Assembly: GCF_000384315.1 (NCBI RefSeq) | Contig: NZ_ARVW01000001.1 | Location: forward strand, 4,712,157-4,776,156 | Length of the DNA: 64,000 bases | DNA from: Amycolatopsis nigrescens CSC17Ta-90 | GTDB lineage: Bacteria > Actinomycetota > Actinomycetes > Mycobacteriales > Pseudonocardiaceae | Direction of reading: 5' to 3' | In this document: positions 8,476 through 17,287 of the stretch, piece after piece | Layout of the letters: each line of letters begins with the position of its first letter | How positions within the stretch are numbered: position 1 is the first letter of the stretch | The notes under the pieces: model-generated | Database searches by the model: none | The model's input: only the letters and a program-made list of their open reading frames with translations | What the model was told of the DNA's origin: nothing | Translations under genes and position numbers: made by a program

Positions 8476-9986
8476 TGTTGCGACTCCCCGTCGTTCTCGG
8501 TGTCCTGCATCTCGGCGAGCGCGGCTTCCGCCGCCTCCGCCGCGGGGGTTCCCGGCCTGCGCCGGGTCACCCAGCCTTCGATATTGCGCTGCGCCCCGGT
8601 CGACACGGCCAGCGCACCCGGCGGCACGTTGCGCCGGATCACCGATCCCGCGCCGCTGTAAGCGCCGTCGCCGACCGAAACCGGGGCGACGAACATGTTG
8701 TCGGAGCCGGTCCGTACATGGGAGCCGATCGTGGTGTGGTGCTTGGAAACCCCGTCGTAGTTGACGAAAACGCTGGCGGCACCGATGTTGCTGTGCTCGC
8801 CGATGGTCGCGTCGCCGACGTAGCTCAGGTGCGGCACCTTCGAGCCGGCGCCGATATCGGCGTTCTTGGTCTCGACGAAGGTGCCGATCTTGCCTTTTTC
8901 GCCCAGTTTCGTGCCCGGCCGCAGATAGGCGAACGGGCCGACGAGTGCGTTCTCGCCGATCTCGGACTCCGAGCCGTGCGTGCGGATCACCTTGGCGCCG
9001 GCGCCGACGGTCACGTCGGTAAGCGTGGTGTCCGGTCCGATCACCGCGGCCTCGCCGACCGTGGTGCCGCCGCGCAGCTGCACGCCGGGCTCGATGACCA
9101 CGTCGCGGGAGAGCGTGACTCCGGCGTCCACCCAGGTGCTCGCCGGGTCGATGACGGTCACCCCGGCCCGCATCCAGGCGTCCACCAGCCGTCGGTTCAG
9201 CTCCGCGCCCAGCCTCGCCAGTTGAGCCCTGTCGTTGGCGCCTTCGACCAGCCAGGGGTCCTCGCAGACCACCGCGCCGACGCTGTGCCCGTCCGAGCGG
9301 GCGATGCCCAGCACGTCGGTGAGGTACAGCTCGCCCTGCGAGTTGTCCGTGGACAGCCGCGAGAGACCGTCCGCGAGCACCGCCGCGTCGAAGGCGTACA
9401 TGCCCGCGTTGATCTCGGTGATGGCGCGCTGCTCTTCGTCGGCGTCCTTGTGCTCGATGATCGCGCTGACCGTGCCGTCGGCCGCGCGGACGATCCGGCC
9501 ATACCCGGCCGGGTCCGGCGTCACGGTGGTCAGCACGGTCGCGGCATGCCCGGTGGCGTGCTCGGTCAGCAGCGCGCTCAGCGTCGCGGTGTCCAGCAGC
9601 GGCACGTCCCCGTTGCAGACCACCACGGTGCCGGAGAGGCCGGGCGGCAGCGCGGACATGGCCTGCAGCACCGCGTGCCCGGTGCCGTTCTGCTGTTCCT
9701 GCACGGCGACGTCGATCGGCTTGCCGATGGCCTTGGAAATCTCGCCGAGGTGGTTCTCCACGGCGTCGCGGCCGTAGCCGACCACCACCAGCTGGTGTTC
9801 CGGGTCGAGGCCGGCCGCCGCGCGGACCACGTGCTCGAGCAGCGAGCGCCCGGCGATCCCGTGCAGCACCTTCGGCTTCGCCGAGCGCATGCGGGTGCCC
9901 TGACCCGCGGCCATTACCACCACGGTCAGCGGGGACGGTCTGCCCGCGGTCGGGTGCAGGCCCGGGTCGATCGAGCCTTCTGGCAT
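8472..9986 (-). CDS. glmU: Bifunctional N-acetylglucosamine-1-phosphate uridyltransferase / glucosamine-1-phosphate acetyltransferase
   Basis: GlmU makes UDP-GlcNAc for peptidoglycan and other wall polymers in the cytoplasm. The N-terminal Rossmann-like pyrophosphorylase domain has [21 protein letters not shown] and NGDVPLL. After about residue 260 a left-handed beta helix of hexapeptide repeats ([32 protein letters not shown] and others) forms the acetyltransferase. Length 504 fits. ATG 9986 was preferred to the GTG three bases earlier because AGGAG is then seven bases away. The C-terminal tail is acidic and variable. It is coupled to prs. Confidence 0.96.
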   Translation of the reverse strand: MPEGSIDPGLHPTAGRPSPLTVVVMAAGQGTRMRSAKPKVLHGIAGRSLLEHVVRAAAGLDPEHQLVVVGYGRDAVENHLGEISKAIGKPIDVAVQEQQNGTGHAVLQAMSALPPGLSGTVVVCNGDVPLLDTATLSALLTEHATGHAATVLTTVTPDPAGYGRIVRAADGTVSAIIEHKDADEEQRAITEINAGMYAFDAAVLADGLSRLSTDNSQGELYLTDVLGIARSDGHSVGAVVCEDPWLVEGANDRAQLARLGAELNRRLVDAWMRAGVTVIDPASTWVDAGVTLSRDVVIEPGVQLRGGTTVGEAAVIGPDTTLTDVTVGAGAKVIRTHGSESEIGENALVGPFAYLRPGTKLGEKGKIGTFVETKNADIGAGSKVPHLSYVGDATIGEHSNIGAASVFVNYDGVSKHHTTIGSHVRTGSDNMFVAPVSVGDGAYSGAGSVIRRNVPPGALAVSTGAQRNIEGWVTRRRPGTPAAEAAEAALAEMQDTENDGESQQ

Positions 9987-10169
9987 CACAGTTCTCCTCG
10001 TCGCGGAGTCGACTTCGGTTGGCAGCCGCCGCCCGGCAGAGAGTCCGGCCCGTCACGACCACGGCGGCACGATCCTACGTCGTGGCCGCGAGCACTCTTC
10101 GCCCACTGCGAACCGCGGGGTCACTTGACGGTGGTGCGCTGGTCGACCGCCTGTTACGTGCGGCCTGGC

Positions 10170-11720
10170 CTAGCTGGGCTCGTCGAGGTCCCAAGCCGGT
10201 TCGGTACGGGCACCCTCGTCCGGCAAGGTCACCACGGTTTCGCCGGCCAGCGAATTGGCCGAGGCGATCTGGTTGCCACCGCCGCGTTTCGCCTGGTACA
10301 TGGCCGCGTCGGCGCGCGACAGCACCTGGTCGGCGCGCTCCTGCGGGCGCAGCGAAACCAGCCCGACGGACAGCGTGACCCCGTGCGAGAGGTGGTGCGG
10401 CAGCGAGGCGACCGCGGTCACCGAGCGGCCGAGCGCCTGCTTGGCGGCCGAGACCGGAGCGCCGGGGAGCAGCACCACGAACTCGTCGCCGCCGTACCTG
10501 GCCACGATGTCGTCGCCGCGCAGCGCGTCACGAAGCGTGCTGGCGACCACGCGCAGCACGTCGTCGCCCTCGGCGTGCGAATGCCGGTCGTTGACGTCCT
10601 TGAACCCGTCCAGGTCCACCAGCGCCACGGCCAGTGGCTGCGCGGTCACCGAAGTGGCAAGGGTGCGCAGGTGCTCGTCCAGCGCGCGCCGGTTGGGCAG
10701 GCCGGTGAGCGGGTCCTGCAACGCCTGCTGGGTGATCGCGCCGTGCTCGGCGGAGAGCCGCTCGTGCTCACGGCGGGTGTTCAGGGTGGCGATCTGCGAC
10801 TCGCGCAGCGACCAGAGCTCGACCTCCAGCGCGCCCGCGTAGTCCACCAGTGACCGGGTGGTGTCGTGCCCGGAGTCGTCCAGCCTGGCCAGCTCCCTGG
10901 CCAGGTTGAGCCGCATCGAGGGCTGCGAGTTGTCCTCGGCCAGGTTGTGCCTGGCGTTCATCAGCACTTTCAGCGCCTCGTCGCGGCGGCCGACCTGGTC
11001 CAGGCAGCGGGCCAGCGCCACGGTGACGATCACCTGCTCGTGCGGGTAGCCGGGCTCGCTGGCCAGCCGGTGCAGCCGGTCCAGGTGCGCCCCGTCCGGC
11101 TCGGCCAGCGCGAGCGCGGCGGCCAGTACGCCGACCTGGTCCACCGCGGGCACACCGATCCGCCGGGGGAACAGCGACTCGCCGAAAGGCGCCTCCACGG
11201 CGACCGCCATGGAGGCGGCGGTGCGGAACTTCTCGGCCGCTTCGTCGTGCCGGTCCACGCGTTCCAGCCGCAGACCCCAGCCGAGCAGCATCTTGACCCG
11301 GTTGATCAGCTGCAGGGTGATCTCGTGCGGGCCCGCGCTCTCCCGGATCGCCTGGTGCGCCCTGGTGATCACTTCCTCGGCCGCTTCGTAGACCCCGAGC
11401 TGGTTGAGCACCAGCCAGCAGTCGATCAGCGAGGTGGCCTGCATCTTCGACCAGTTGCGCCGGCCGAGCTGCAGGTCCGGAGTGTCCGAGTCGTCCAGGA
11501 TGGCCAGCGCCCTGGCGATCTCGGTGAGCGCGGCGTCCTCCTGTTCGGCGAGCACCAGCCGCCGGCCGCGCAGCGCGTGCGCGTCGGCCCGGTGCAGGGC
11601 GAGCCCGTGCCGGCGGGTGTGCGCCAGCATCTCGTCGAGCAGCGGCTCGGACTCCGCGGCCAGCCCGCGGGTGGCCAGCCTGGCCAGTGCGGTGGCGCGC
11701 AGCAGGGTGGCGATCATCAT
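10170..11720 (-). CDS. GGDEF-domain diguanylate cyclase with helical-repeat sensor region (5' end uncertain)
   Basis: The protein probably makes the second messenger c-di-GMP. Residues 1-300 are a TPR-like run of Ala/Leu-rich helices, with no membrane segment. The C-terminal cyclase domain has DPLTGLPNRRALD, LVDLDGFKDVND and an intact RYGGDEFVVLLPG active site; RGDD five residues before GGDEF is an inhibitory I-site. ATG 11720 is only the first usable start. The same frame upstream, to about 11930, keeps high GC3 and reads like more helical repeat, but has no ATG, GTG or TTG. An ATG at 11935 is in a different frame. The gene may carry a frameshift. Confidence 0.85.
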   Translation of the reverse strand: MMIATLLRATALARLATRGLAAESEPLLDEMLAHTRRHGLALHRADAHALRGRRLVLAEQEDAALTEIARALAILDDSDTPDLQLGRRNWSKMQATSLIDCWLVLNQLGVYEAAEEVITRAHQAIRESAGPHEITLQLINRVKMLLGWGLRLERVDRHDEAAEKFRTAASMAVAVEAPFGESLFPRRIGVPAVDQVGVLAAALALAEPDGAHLDRLHRLASEPGYPHEQVIVTVALARCLDQVGRRDEALKVLMNARHNLAEDNSQPSMRLNLARELARLDDSGHDTTRSLVDYAGALEVELWSLRESQIATLNTRREHERLSAEHGAITQQALQDPLTGLPNRRALDEHLRTLATSVTAQPLAVALVDLDGFKDVNDRHSHAEGDDVLRVVASTLRDALRGDDIVARYGGDEFVVLLPGAPVSAAKQALGRSVTAVASLPHHLSHGVTLSVGLVSLRPQERADQVLSRADAAMYQAKRGGGNQIASANSLAGETVVTLPDEGARTEPAWDLDEPS

Positions 11721-11937
11721 CGGCTCGCCGCGCCGCTGGGCCTCGTCCAGCAGCTCGTCCAGGGTGCCGACGATCTCCAGCTGCTCGTTGTGGTCGGTGC
11801 GCTGGACGGCGGCGATCAGCTCGCGGGCGCGACCGACCAGCCAGGCGTCCGACAGCTCGACCAGCGCCGGTCGCCTGTTGCTCCTGTGGTCGGTGCTTTC
11901 GCCTTGCAGCCGCCTCCACCCCCTGAGTCGCTCATCG

Positions 11938-12009
11938 CTCCGCCGCCAGGATTCGAACCTGAACTGTCAGAACCAAAATCTGAAGTGCTGCCGATTACAC
12001 CACGGCGGA
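11938..12009 (-). tRNA. tRNA-Gln (anticodon UUG)
   Basis: Read on the minus strand, the acceptor TCCGCCG (5') pairs with CGGCGGA (3'), with discriminator G. The anticodon stem TCAGA/TCTGA encloses the loop TTTTGGT, giving anticodon TTG. The T arm contains GGTTCGAATCC. It is 72 bases long and CCA is not encoded. A candidate -10 box (TACGAT, minus strand, 12028-12033) lies just upstream. The 3' end lies directly against the 5' end of the GGDEF reading frame. Confidence 0.96.
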
Positions 12010-12145
12010 TCGTCCCTGGTCAGGATAATCGTAGGAAAGCCGCTCCTGCCTGCAGGGGCGGCAATGCCTGCCAGCAGGGCTTCTGCCTCGAAGAACCAGG
12101 TAGAACGACCGGCTGCCCCTACCCCAGCGGACCTGAGCTCATGTA

Positions 12146-12158
12146 CCGTAACTTACGG
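12146..12158. promoter_or_regulatory. Palindrome upstream of the desaturase, candidate operator
   Basis: CCGTAACTTACGG is a perfect 6-1-6 palindrome 58 bases before the desaturase start. A TetR-family gene follows the desaturase, so this is a reasonable binding site for that repressor, as in other TetR-regulated desaturase genes. Function is inferred from position and symmetry only. Confidence 0.45.
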
Positions 12159-12216
12159 CATCGTAGGTAAGGCGACCCTTTGTTGCAGGTTGCTTGCGCA
12201 GGAAGAAGTGAAGTGC

Positions 12217-13182
12217 ATGACGGCTACCCTTGACCGTTCCCCAGCGTCCGGAGAGCCGCCCGCCGCGAAAGGCCCCAAACCGGTCATCAGCGGCCGCCGC
12301 GCCTTTCCCATCCAGCTCTCGGTCTACTTCGGTGTGATCGCGCCGCTGCTGGCGCTGCTCGTCGCCGTCCCTTTCGCCTGGGGATGGGGCTTGAGCTGGG
12401 TGGATGTCGGGCTGTTCGTCTTTTTCTACGTCTTCAGCGGCCTCGGCATCACGGTCGCCTACCACCGCTACTTCACGCACGGCTCGTTCAAGGCCAAGCC
12501 TTGGCTGCGGGTGCTGCTGGCGATCGCCGGCAGCGCGGCGGTGCAGGGCCCGGTGATCACCTGGGTCGCCGACCACCGGCGCCACCACGCGTTCTCCGAC
12601 CGCGACGGCGACCCGCACTCGCCGTGGGCCTTCGGCACCACTCCGCTTGCCGTCGCGAAGGGCTTCTGGCACGCGCACATGGGCTGGCTGTTCGAGCGCG
12701 ACCAGAGCAACGCCGAGCGCTTCGCCCCCGACCTGGTCAAGGACCCGGCGATCAGCAGGGTGAACAAGCTGTTCTGGCTGTGGACCCTGCTCAGCCTGGT
12801 GGTTCCCGCCCTGCTCGGCGGGCTGATCAGCTGGTCGCTGTGGGGCGCGGTCACCGGGTTCTTCTGGGCCGGGCTGGTGCGGGTGTGCGTGCTGCACCAC
12901 GTCACCTGGTCGGTCAACTCGATCTGTCACATGATCGGCGAGCGGCCGTTCACCGCGCGGGACAAGTCCGCGAATTTCTGGCCGCTGGCGATCTTCTCCT
13001 TCGGTGAGTCCTGGCACAACCTGCACCACGCGGATCCCACCTCGGCCCGGCACGGTGTGCAGCGCGGTCAGATCGACATTTCCGCGCGGGTCATCTGGCT
13101 CTTCGAGAAATTCGGCTGGGCGCACAACGTCCGCTGGCCGACTCCGCAGCGGCTGGCAAGGCTGGCGACCGAATCCAAATAA
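12217..13182 (+). CDS. Membrane fatty acid (acyl-CoA) desaturase
   Basis: This protein of 321 residues should insert a cis double bond into acyl chains using a di-iron centre. The three His boxes are present: HRYFTH (about 82), HRRHH (about 119) and HNLHH (about 270). Two pairs of hydrophobic spans flank them (about 32-75 and 185-225), the usual four-helix layout. The ATG at 12217 follows a GGAAG-type ribosome site. The downstream TetR gene, 24 bases away, is probably cotranscribed and may sense acyl-CoAs. The position of the double bond (probably delta-9) is a family-based guess. Confidence 0.92.
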   Translation: MTATLDRSPASGEPPAAKGPKPVISGRRAFPIQLSVYFGVIAPLLALLVAVPFAWGWGLSWVDVGLFVFFYVFSGLGITVAYHRYFTHGSFKAKPWLRVLLAIAGSAAVQGPVITWVADHRRHHAFSDRDGDPHSPWAFGTTPLAVAKGFWHAHMGWLFERDQSNAERFAPDLVKDPAISRVNKLFWLWTLLSLVVPALLGGLISWSLWGAVTGFFWAGLVRVCVLHHVTWSVNSICHMIGERPFTARDKSANFWPLAIFSFGESWHNLHHADPTSARHGVQRGQIDISARVIWLFEKFGWAHNVRWPTPQRLARLATESK

Positions 13183-13206
13183 CCGCTGGTCGCTAAGCTG
13201 ACCGGT

Positions 13207-13875
13207 ATGGCGGCAAGGCGGCGGGCAAAACGTGAAGTGGCCACCGGAGCACGACCAACCGCTCCGGTGGCCCGGGTCCGGATGACCGGAACCGAACGCA
13301 GACAACAACTTCTCACCGTGGCGAGGGAACTCTTCGCGGAAAAGGGCTTCGACGGTGCCTCCGTGGAGGAGATCGCGCACCGGGCGAACGTGTCGAAACC
13401 CGTCGTGTACGAGCATTTCGGCGGCAAAGAGGGCATCTACGCGGTGGTGGTCGACCGCGAGACCCAGTTGCTGCTGGACCGGATGGTGTCCACTTTGCAC
13501 GGTGGGCACCCGAGGGTGATGCTGGAGCAGGCGGCGGTCGCGCTGCTCAGCTACGTCGAGGATTCGCACGACGGGTTCCGCATCCTCGTCCGAGACTCCC
13601 CGGTGGCCAGTTCGACCGGTACTTTCTCCACCCTCCTCAACGACATCGCCAGCCAGGTGGAGCACATTCTCGGCCAGCAGTTCACCGCGCGCGGCTACGA
13701 CGACAAGCTGGCCGCGCTCTACGCGCAGGCGCTGGTCGGCATGGTCGCGCTGACCGGGCAGTGGTGGCTCGACGCGCGCAAGCCCAAGCGCGACGAGGTG
13801 GCCGCCCATCTGGTCAACCTCGCCTGGAACGGCCTTTCCCATCTGGAGCACAAGCCGAAGCTCCGGCTCGGCTGA
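13207..13875 (+). CDS. TetR family transcriptional regulator
   Basis: After a basic, Arg/Ala-rich extension of about 25 residues, the HTH runs from about residue 28 to 75, with LLTVARELFAEKGFDGAS, a VEEIAHRANVSKPVVYEHF recognition part and GGKEGIYAVV. The helical C-terminal ligand domain ends with a basic tail. It lies in the desaturase operon, so it probably controls membrane lipid unsaturation. The palindrome at 12146-12158 is a candidate target. The effector is unknown. Confidence 0.88.
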   Translation: MAARRRAKREVATGARPTAPVARVRMTGTERRQQLLTVARELFAEKGFDGASVEEIAHRANVSKPVVYEHFGGKEGIYAVVVDRETQLLLDRMVSTLHGGHPRVMLEQAAVALLSYVEDSHDGFRILVRDSPVASSTGTFSTLLNDIASQVEHILGQQFTARGYDDKLAALYAQALVGMVALTGQWWLDARKPKRDEVAAHLVNLAWNGLSHLEHKPKLRLG

Positions 13876-13887
13876 GCCGTACCGGCC

Positions 13888-13919
13888 CGGATCTCACCCG
13901 GCGCGCCGGGTGAGATCCG
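13888..13919. terminator. Loopless 32-bp palindrome between TetR and MarR genes
   Basis: CGGATCTCACCCGGCG (13888-13903) is followed at once by its exact complement (13904-13919). It lies at the ends of two convergent genes and covers the last codons and stop of the MarR gene, so the terminator is embedded in coding sequence. It is likely a bidirectional terminator hairpin. Confidence 0.7.
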
Positions 13920-14424
13920 CGAGCAGGACGCGGAGCAGATCCGACAACTGGCCGCGTTGTGCGCCCGAAAGCGAGGAGAGCAGGTCCTCCTCGTGCCGCA
14001 GCAGGTCGTCCACGGTCCGTTCGATCAGTGCATGTCCCTCCTCGGTGAGTTCGACCAGCACGCCGCGGCCGTCCGCGGCGGAGGGCACCCGGCGCACGTA
14101 GCCGTCGCGTTCGGCCCTGGAGACCCGCTGCGAGATCGCCCCAGGGCTGACCATCAGCCGTTTGGCGAGTTCGCCCGCCGCCAGGCGGTACGGCTCTCCG
14201 GATCTGCGCAGTGCGCTCAGCAGGTCCCTGGTCGCGGCGTCCATGCCGAGCCGGAGCATGGTTTCGCGTCGGTCGTCGTCCAGCAGTTTGCCGATCCACC
14301 AGATCCTGGTGATCACCCCGATCGAGTCGACGGGCGTTTCCGGCCGCTCCCGCAGCCACTCGCGCTGAATGGCGTCAACGCCATCGCTTGACGGTTCCTC
14401 CCGGCCCTGGCTAACGTCGGTCAT
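13894..14424 (-). CDS. MarR family transcriptional regulator
   Basis: This 176-residue protein has a central winged helix (about residues 68-140): RLAAGELAKRLMVSPGAISQRVSRAERDGYV is the HTH, followed by the wing RRVPSAADGRGVLVELTEEG with the usual D-x-R-G. Helices at both ends form the dimer interface. It diverges from the SDR gene, and a palindrome (14432-14445) sits between the two starts, so it most likely represses itself and the SDR gene. The ligand is unknown. Confidence 0.9.
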   Translation of the reverse strand: MTDVSQGREEPSSDGVDAIQREWLRERPETPVDSIGVITRIWWIGKLLDDDRRETMLRLGMDAATRDLLSALRRSGEPYRLAAGELAKRLMVSPGAISQRVSRAERDGYVRRVPSAADGRGVLVELTEEGHALIERTVDDLLRHEEDLLSSLSGAQRGQLSDLLRVLLADLTRRAG

Positions 14425-14431
14425 GTAGGTA

Positions 14432-14445
14432 CTTTAACAGTAAAG
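14432..14445. promoter_or_regulatory. Candidate MarR operator between the MarR and SDR genes
   Basis: CTTTAACAGTAAAG is a 5-4-5 inverted repeat in the 31-base gap between the divergent starts. It overlaps the AAAGGA ribosome site of the SDR gene, and a further CTTTA half-site follows at 14448. It is AT-rich in an otherwise GC-rich region, as MarR sites often are. Confidence 0.55.
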
Positions 14446-14455
14446 GACTTTATTG

Positions 14456-15187
14456 ATGAATCAGCCGAGGGAAGTCGTGGTCACCGGAGGCGGCACCGGC
14501 ATCGGATACGCCACCGCCGCCCTGTTCGCCAAGCAGGGTGACCGGGTCACGATCACCGGGCGGCGCGAACGGGTACTCGCCGACGCGGCCGTCATGCTCG
14601 GTGCGAGCTACGCCGCGTTCGACGCGGCCGACCCCGCGGCGGTGACCGCGGCGCTGGCCGAACTGCCGGAACGGGTCGACGTACTGGTCAACAACGCGGG
14701 CGGCAACACGGATCTGGTCGCCGAACCCCCGCCGGAGGGCGACCTCGCCGCACTCGCCGCGAGCTGGCGGGCCAATCTGGACGCCAACGTGCTGACCGCG
14801 GTGCTGGTGACCGAGGCGCTACGGCCACGGCTCGCGGACCACGCGCGGATCGTCACCATCGGTTCCATCGCGGCCAGGTCGGGTGCCGGCTCCTACGGTG
14901 CCGCGAAGGCCGCCATCGAGGCGTGGACCGCCGACCTGGCCGGCGCACTCGGCCCGCGGGGGATCACCGCGAACGTGGTTTCTCCCGGCTTGACCGAGGA
15001 CACCGAGTTCTTCCACGGCAGGCTGTCCGCCGAGCGGAGGCGGGCGCTGGCGGAGTCCACGCTGAACAAGCGGGCCGGTACTCCGGAGGACGTCGCGGAG
15101 ACGGTGTACTTCCTGTCCGGCCGGGGCGCGCGCCATGTCACCGGGCAGGTCGTGCACGTCAACGGTGGCGCTTTCCTTGGTCGCTGA
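14456..15187 (+). CDS. Short-chain dehydrogenase/reductase
   Basis: This NAD(P)-dependent SDR of 243 residues shows the cofactor loop TGGGTGIG (about 10), NNAGG (about 79), the catalytic Ser in GSIAARSGAGSYGAAKAA with Tyr-x3-Lys (about 140-151) and the C-terminal GQVVHVNGGAF typical of the FabG-like classical group. ATG 14456 is preferred over TTG 14453 because AAAGGA sits eight bases away. It is probably controlled by the divergent MarR. The substrate cannot be deduced. Confidence 0.9.
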   Translation: MNQPREVVVTGGGTGIGYATAALFAKQGDRVTITGRRERVLADAAVMLGASYAAFDAADPAAVTAALAELPERVDVLVNNAGGNTDLVAEPPPEGDLAALAASWRANLDANVLTAVLVTEALRPRLADHARIVTIGSIAARSGAGSYGAAKAAIEAWTADLAGALGPRGITANVVSPGLTEDTEFFHGRLSAERRRALAESTLNKRAGTPEDVAETVYFLSGRGARHVTGQVVHVNGGAFLGR

Positions 15188-15282
15188 CCGCGGTGTGCCT
15201 GGGGTGTGCGGTGTTGTGGGCATGCGACCACCATGCACCGTCCACGGTCGCGGAAGGCCCGGATCAAGATCGACATCCGGGA

Positions 15283-15314
15283 GTTGTCCACAGTTGCCCT
15301 GCCCTGTGGACAAC
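15283..15314. terminator. Inverted repeat containing two head-on DnaA-box-like 9-mers
   Basis: GTTGTCCACAG (15283-15293) and CTGTGGACAAC (15304-15314) are perfect complements separated by ten bases. Lying between the convergent SDR and sugar-dehydrogenase genes, it would serve as a terminator. Each arm contains TTGTCCACA, the 9-mer typical of high-GC actinobacterial DnaA boxes. Confidence 0.6.
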
Positions 15315-16531
15315 TACCCGCCGGGCGTGATCCTCAGCAGCTTGTCTCCGGCACCATTGGAGGTGGTCACGAACAGCGTGCCGTCCGGCCCGCCGCGGGC
15401 CGCACGCAACCGGCCGAAGGCGTCGTCGAACTCCGGCGGCAGCAGTACCTCGGTCACCGTGCCCGCCTCGTCAAGGGAGAAGAGGAGGAGCTTTTGCCCG
15501 CGCAGCGCGACCATCGCCAGCCTGCCGTCCAGCGCGCCCCACTGCGGGCCGTCCAGGAAGGCGGAACCGGACGGCGCCTCGGTACTGTTCCCCGAAGTCC
15601 ACAGTGGACGAACGGCGTCCGGGAACCGCTCGGTGTCGGTCATCGGTACTCGCTCGTCGTAGTCGTCCACGGTGCCGCCCTTGGACGGGTCCCAGCCGTA
15701 GTTCCCACCCGCGCGCAGCGGGCTCAGCTCGTCGAAACCGGTCGGACCGTGCTCGTTGACGAAGACCTGCCCGCTGCCCGGCCGTACCGCCACGCCCTGC
15801 ACGTTCCGGTGGCCGTAGCTGTAGATCCGCTGTTCGATCGGGTTGGCCGAGGAGATGAACGGGTTGTCCGGCAACGGTCCGCCGGTGGCCAGGTCGATGC
15901 GCAGCACCTTGCCGCCGAGGCTGTTGCGGTCCTGGGGAATGTCCGGGTTGTCCGCGGTGTCGCCGGTGCCGACCAGCAGCGCGCCGTCCGCGGCCAGCGT
16001 TGGACGGCAGCCGGAGTGCCTGCCGCTGCCGTTCACCGGCAGCCCGGTGAGCAGATCGGCCACCCTGGTCGCGCTGCGCCCGTCCCCGGAGAGGGCCCAG
16101 GTGACCAGCCGGACGTCCACCGGATCGCCGCCCTCGGTATGCGTCTGGCAGGTGGTGAACCGCCGGGACTGCGCGAAATCCGGATGGATCACCAGCCCCA
16201 TCAGGCCGCCTTCGCCGCGGACGAGGACGTCGGAGAAATCGGCCGTGACCGGGGTGAGTGCCGAACCGGGGGCGGTGCCGGCGATCAGCGCGAGCCGGCC
16301 GGGGCGCTGGGTGACCAGTACCTTGCCGTCCGGCAGGAAGCCGAGGTCCCAGCCGTGCTCGAGACCGGCCGCGACCTCTTCCACCTTGAACGTGGTGCCA
16401 CCCGCCGCGGCCGTGGTGCTCGGCGGTGCGGGCTCCGGCGCACTGCCGACGGCTGGTGGCTGGCTCGTGCAGGCCGTGGTCAATGCGGTGAGGGAGACGA
16501 AGACGGCAATTCCGATCTTTCGTGCACGCAT
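15314..16531 (-). CDS. PQQ-type glucose/sorbosone dehydrogenase-like lipoprotein
   Basis: This secreted six-bladed beta-propeller has about 405 residues. The signal peptide ends with the lipobox LTTAC, then comes a Pro/Ala/Thr linker. Family motifs are LEHGWDLGFLPDGKVLVTQRPGR, EGGLMGLVIHPDF, SGRHSGCRPTLAADGALLVGTGD, LGGKVLRIDL, YSYGHRNVQGVA and NEHGPTGFDEL. These match the soluble aldose sugar dehydrogenases (GSDH family). ATG 16531 begins a normal signal sequence. The stop lies at the edge of the inverted repeat 15283-15314. Substrate and PQQ use are inferred from the family. Confidence 0.88.
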   Translation of the reverse strand: MRARKIGIAVFVSLTALTTACTSQPPAVGSAPEPAPPSTTAAAGGTTFKVEEVAAGLEHGWDLGFLPDGKVLVTQRPGRLALIAGTAPGSALTPVTADFSDVLVRGEGGLMGLVIHPDFAQSRRFTTCQTHTEGGDPVDVRLVTWALSGDGRSATRVADLLTGLPVNGSGRHSGCRPTLAADGALLVGTGDTADNPDIPQDRNSLGGKVLRIDLATGGPLPDNPFISSANPIEQRIYSYGHRNVQGVAVRPGSGQVFVNEHGPTGFDELSPLRAGGNYGWDPSKGGTVDDYDERVPMTDTERFPDAVRPLWTSGNSTEAPSGSAFLDGPQWGALDGRLAMVALRGQKLLLFSLDEAGTVTEVLLPPEFDDAFGRLRAARGGPDGTLFVTTSNGAGDKLLRITPGG

Positions 16532-16672
16532 GCCACCAGCATGCGCGAATCCGCGTTGTCTCGCCGTGTGGCGCGTGGTCCGCCGGAAGGAGCCCGTCTC
16601 CTTCCGCGGGAGGAGTAGCCCGGTCGACTTGACGGATGCGTGGCCACCCCGCGGATTCCTAGCGTCAGCGGT

Positions 16673-17287
16673 ATGTCGATCAGCACCGAATTCCTCCGCC
16701 ATCCGCTGCGCACCGGGGCCGTCGCGGCGAGCTCGCGATGGCTGGCCGCCGAGATAACGGGCGGGCTCGGCCTGGAGCGCGCGCCGGTGGTGGCCGAGCT
16801 CGGCCCCGGCACCGGGGCGTTCACCGGCGCCATCCTGTCCAGGCTGGCGCCGGGTGCGCGGCTGGTCGCGGTCGAGTGGAATCCCCGGCTGGCCGAAGGG
16901 CTGCGCGAGCGGCACGCGGACGATCCGGTCGACGTGGTGCGAGGGCGGGCCGAGGACCTGGCCGAACACCTGCCGGGGCCGGTGGACGTGGTGGTATCCG
17001 GGCTGCCTTGGGCCGCGATGCCGGAAGCGCGGCAACGGCGGATCCTCGACGCGGTGCTGGACGTGCTCGGCCCGGACGGCCGGTTCAGCACTTTCGCCTA
17101 CGCGCACGCCGCCTGGACCGGCCCGGCCCGCCGGTTCGCGGCGCTGCTCGCGGAGCGGTTCGGCACGCTCGAGCGCGGCCGGGTGGTCTGGCCGAACCTG
17201 CCCCCGGCCTTCGTCCACCGCGCCTCCTCGCCGCTGACGCCAGGGGGGAGTGTCCGAAGTGGACTCTTTGCTGCCGCAGCTGGCTGA
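16673..17287 (+). CDS. PmtA-like SAM-dependent methyltransferase (phospholipid N-methyltransferase family)
   Basis: This class I methyltransferase has 204 residues. FLRHPLRTGAVAASSRWLA at the N terminus matches the entry segment of phospholipid N-methyltransferases. The SAM site is VVAELGPGTGAFTGAIL (about 43-60), and motif IV is VVSGLPWAAMP. It overlaps the DedA gene downstream, so both are probably translated together, which supports a membrane-lipid role. A KsgA-like rRNA methylase is less likely because the SGLPW motif and short length fit PmtA better. The substrate is inferred. Confidence 0.82.
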   Translation: MSISTEFLRHPLRTGAVAASSRWLAAEITGGLGLERAPVVAELGPGTGAFTGAILSRLAPGARLVAVEWNPRLAEGLRERHADDPVDVVRGRAEDLAEHLPGPVDVVVSGLPWAAMPEARQRRILDAVLDVLGPDGRFSTFAYAHAAWTGPARRFAALLAERFGTLERGRVVWPNLPPAFVHRASSPLTPGGSVRSGLFAAAAG

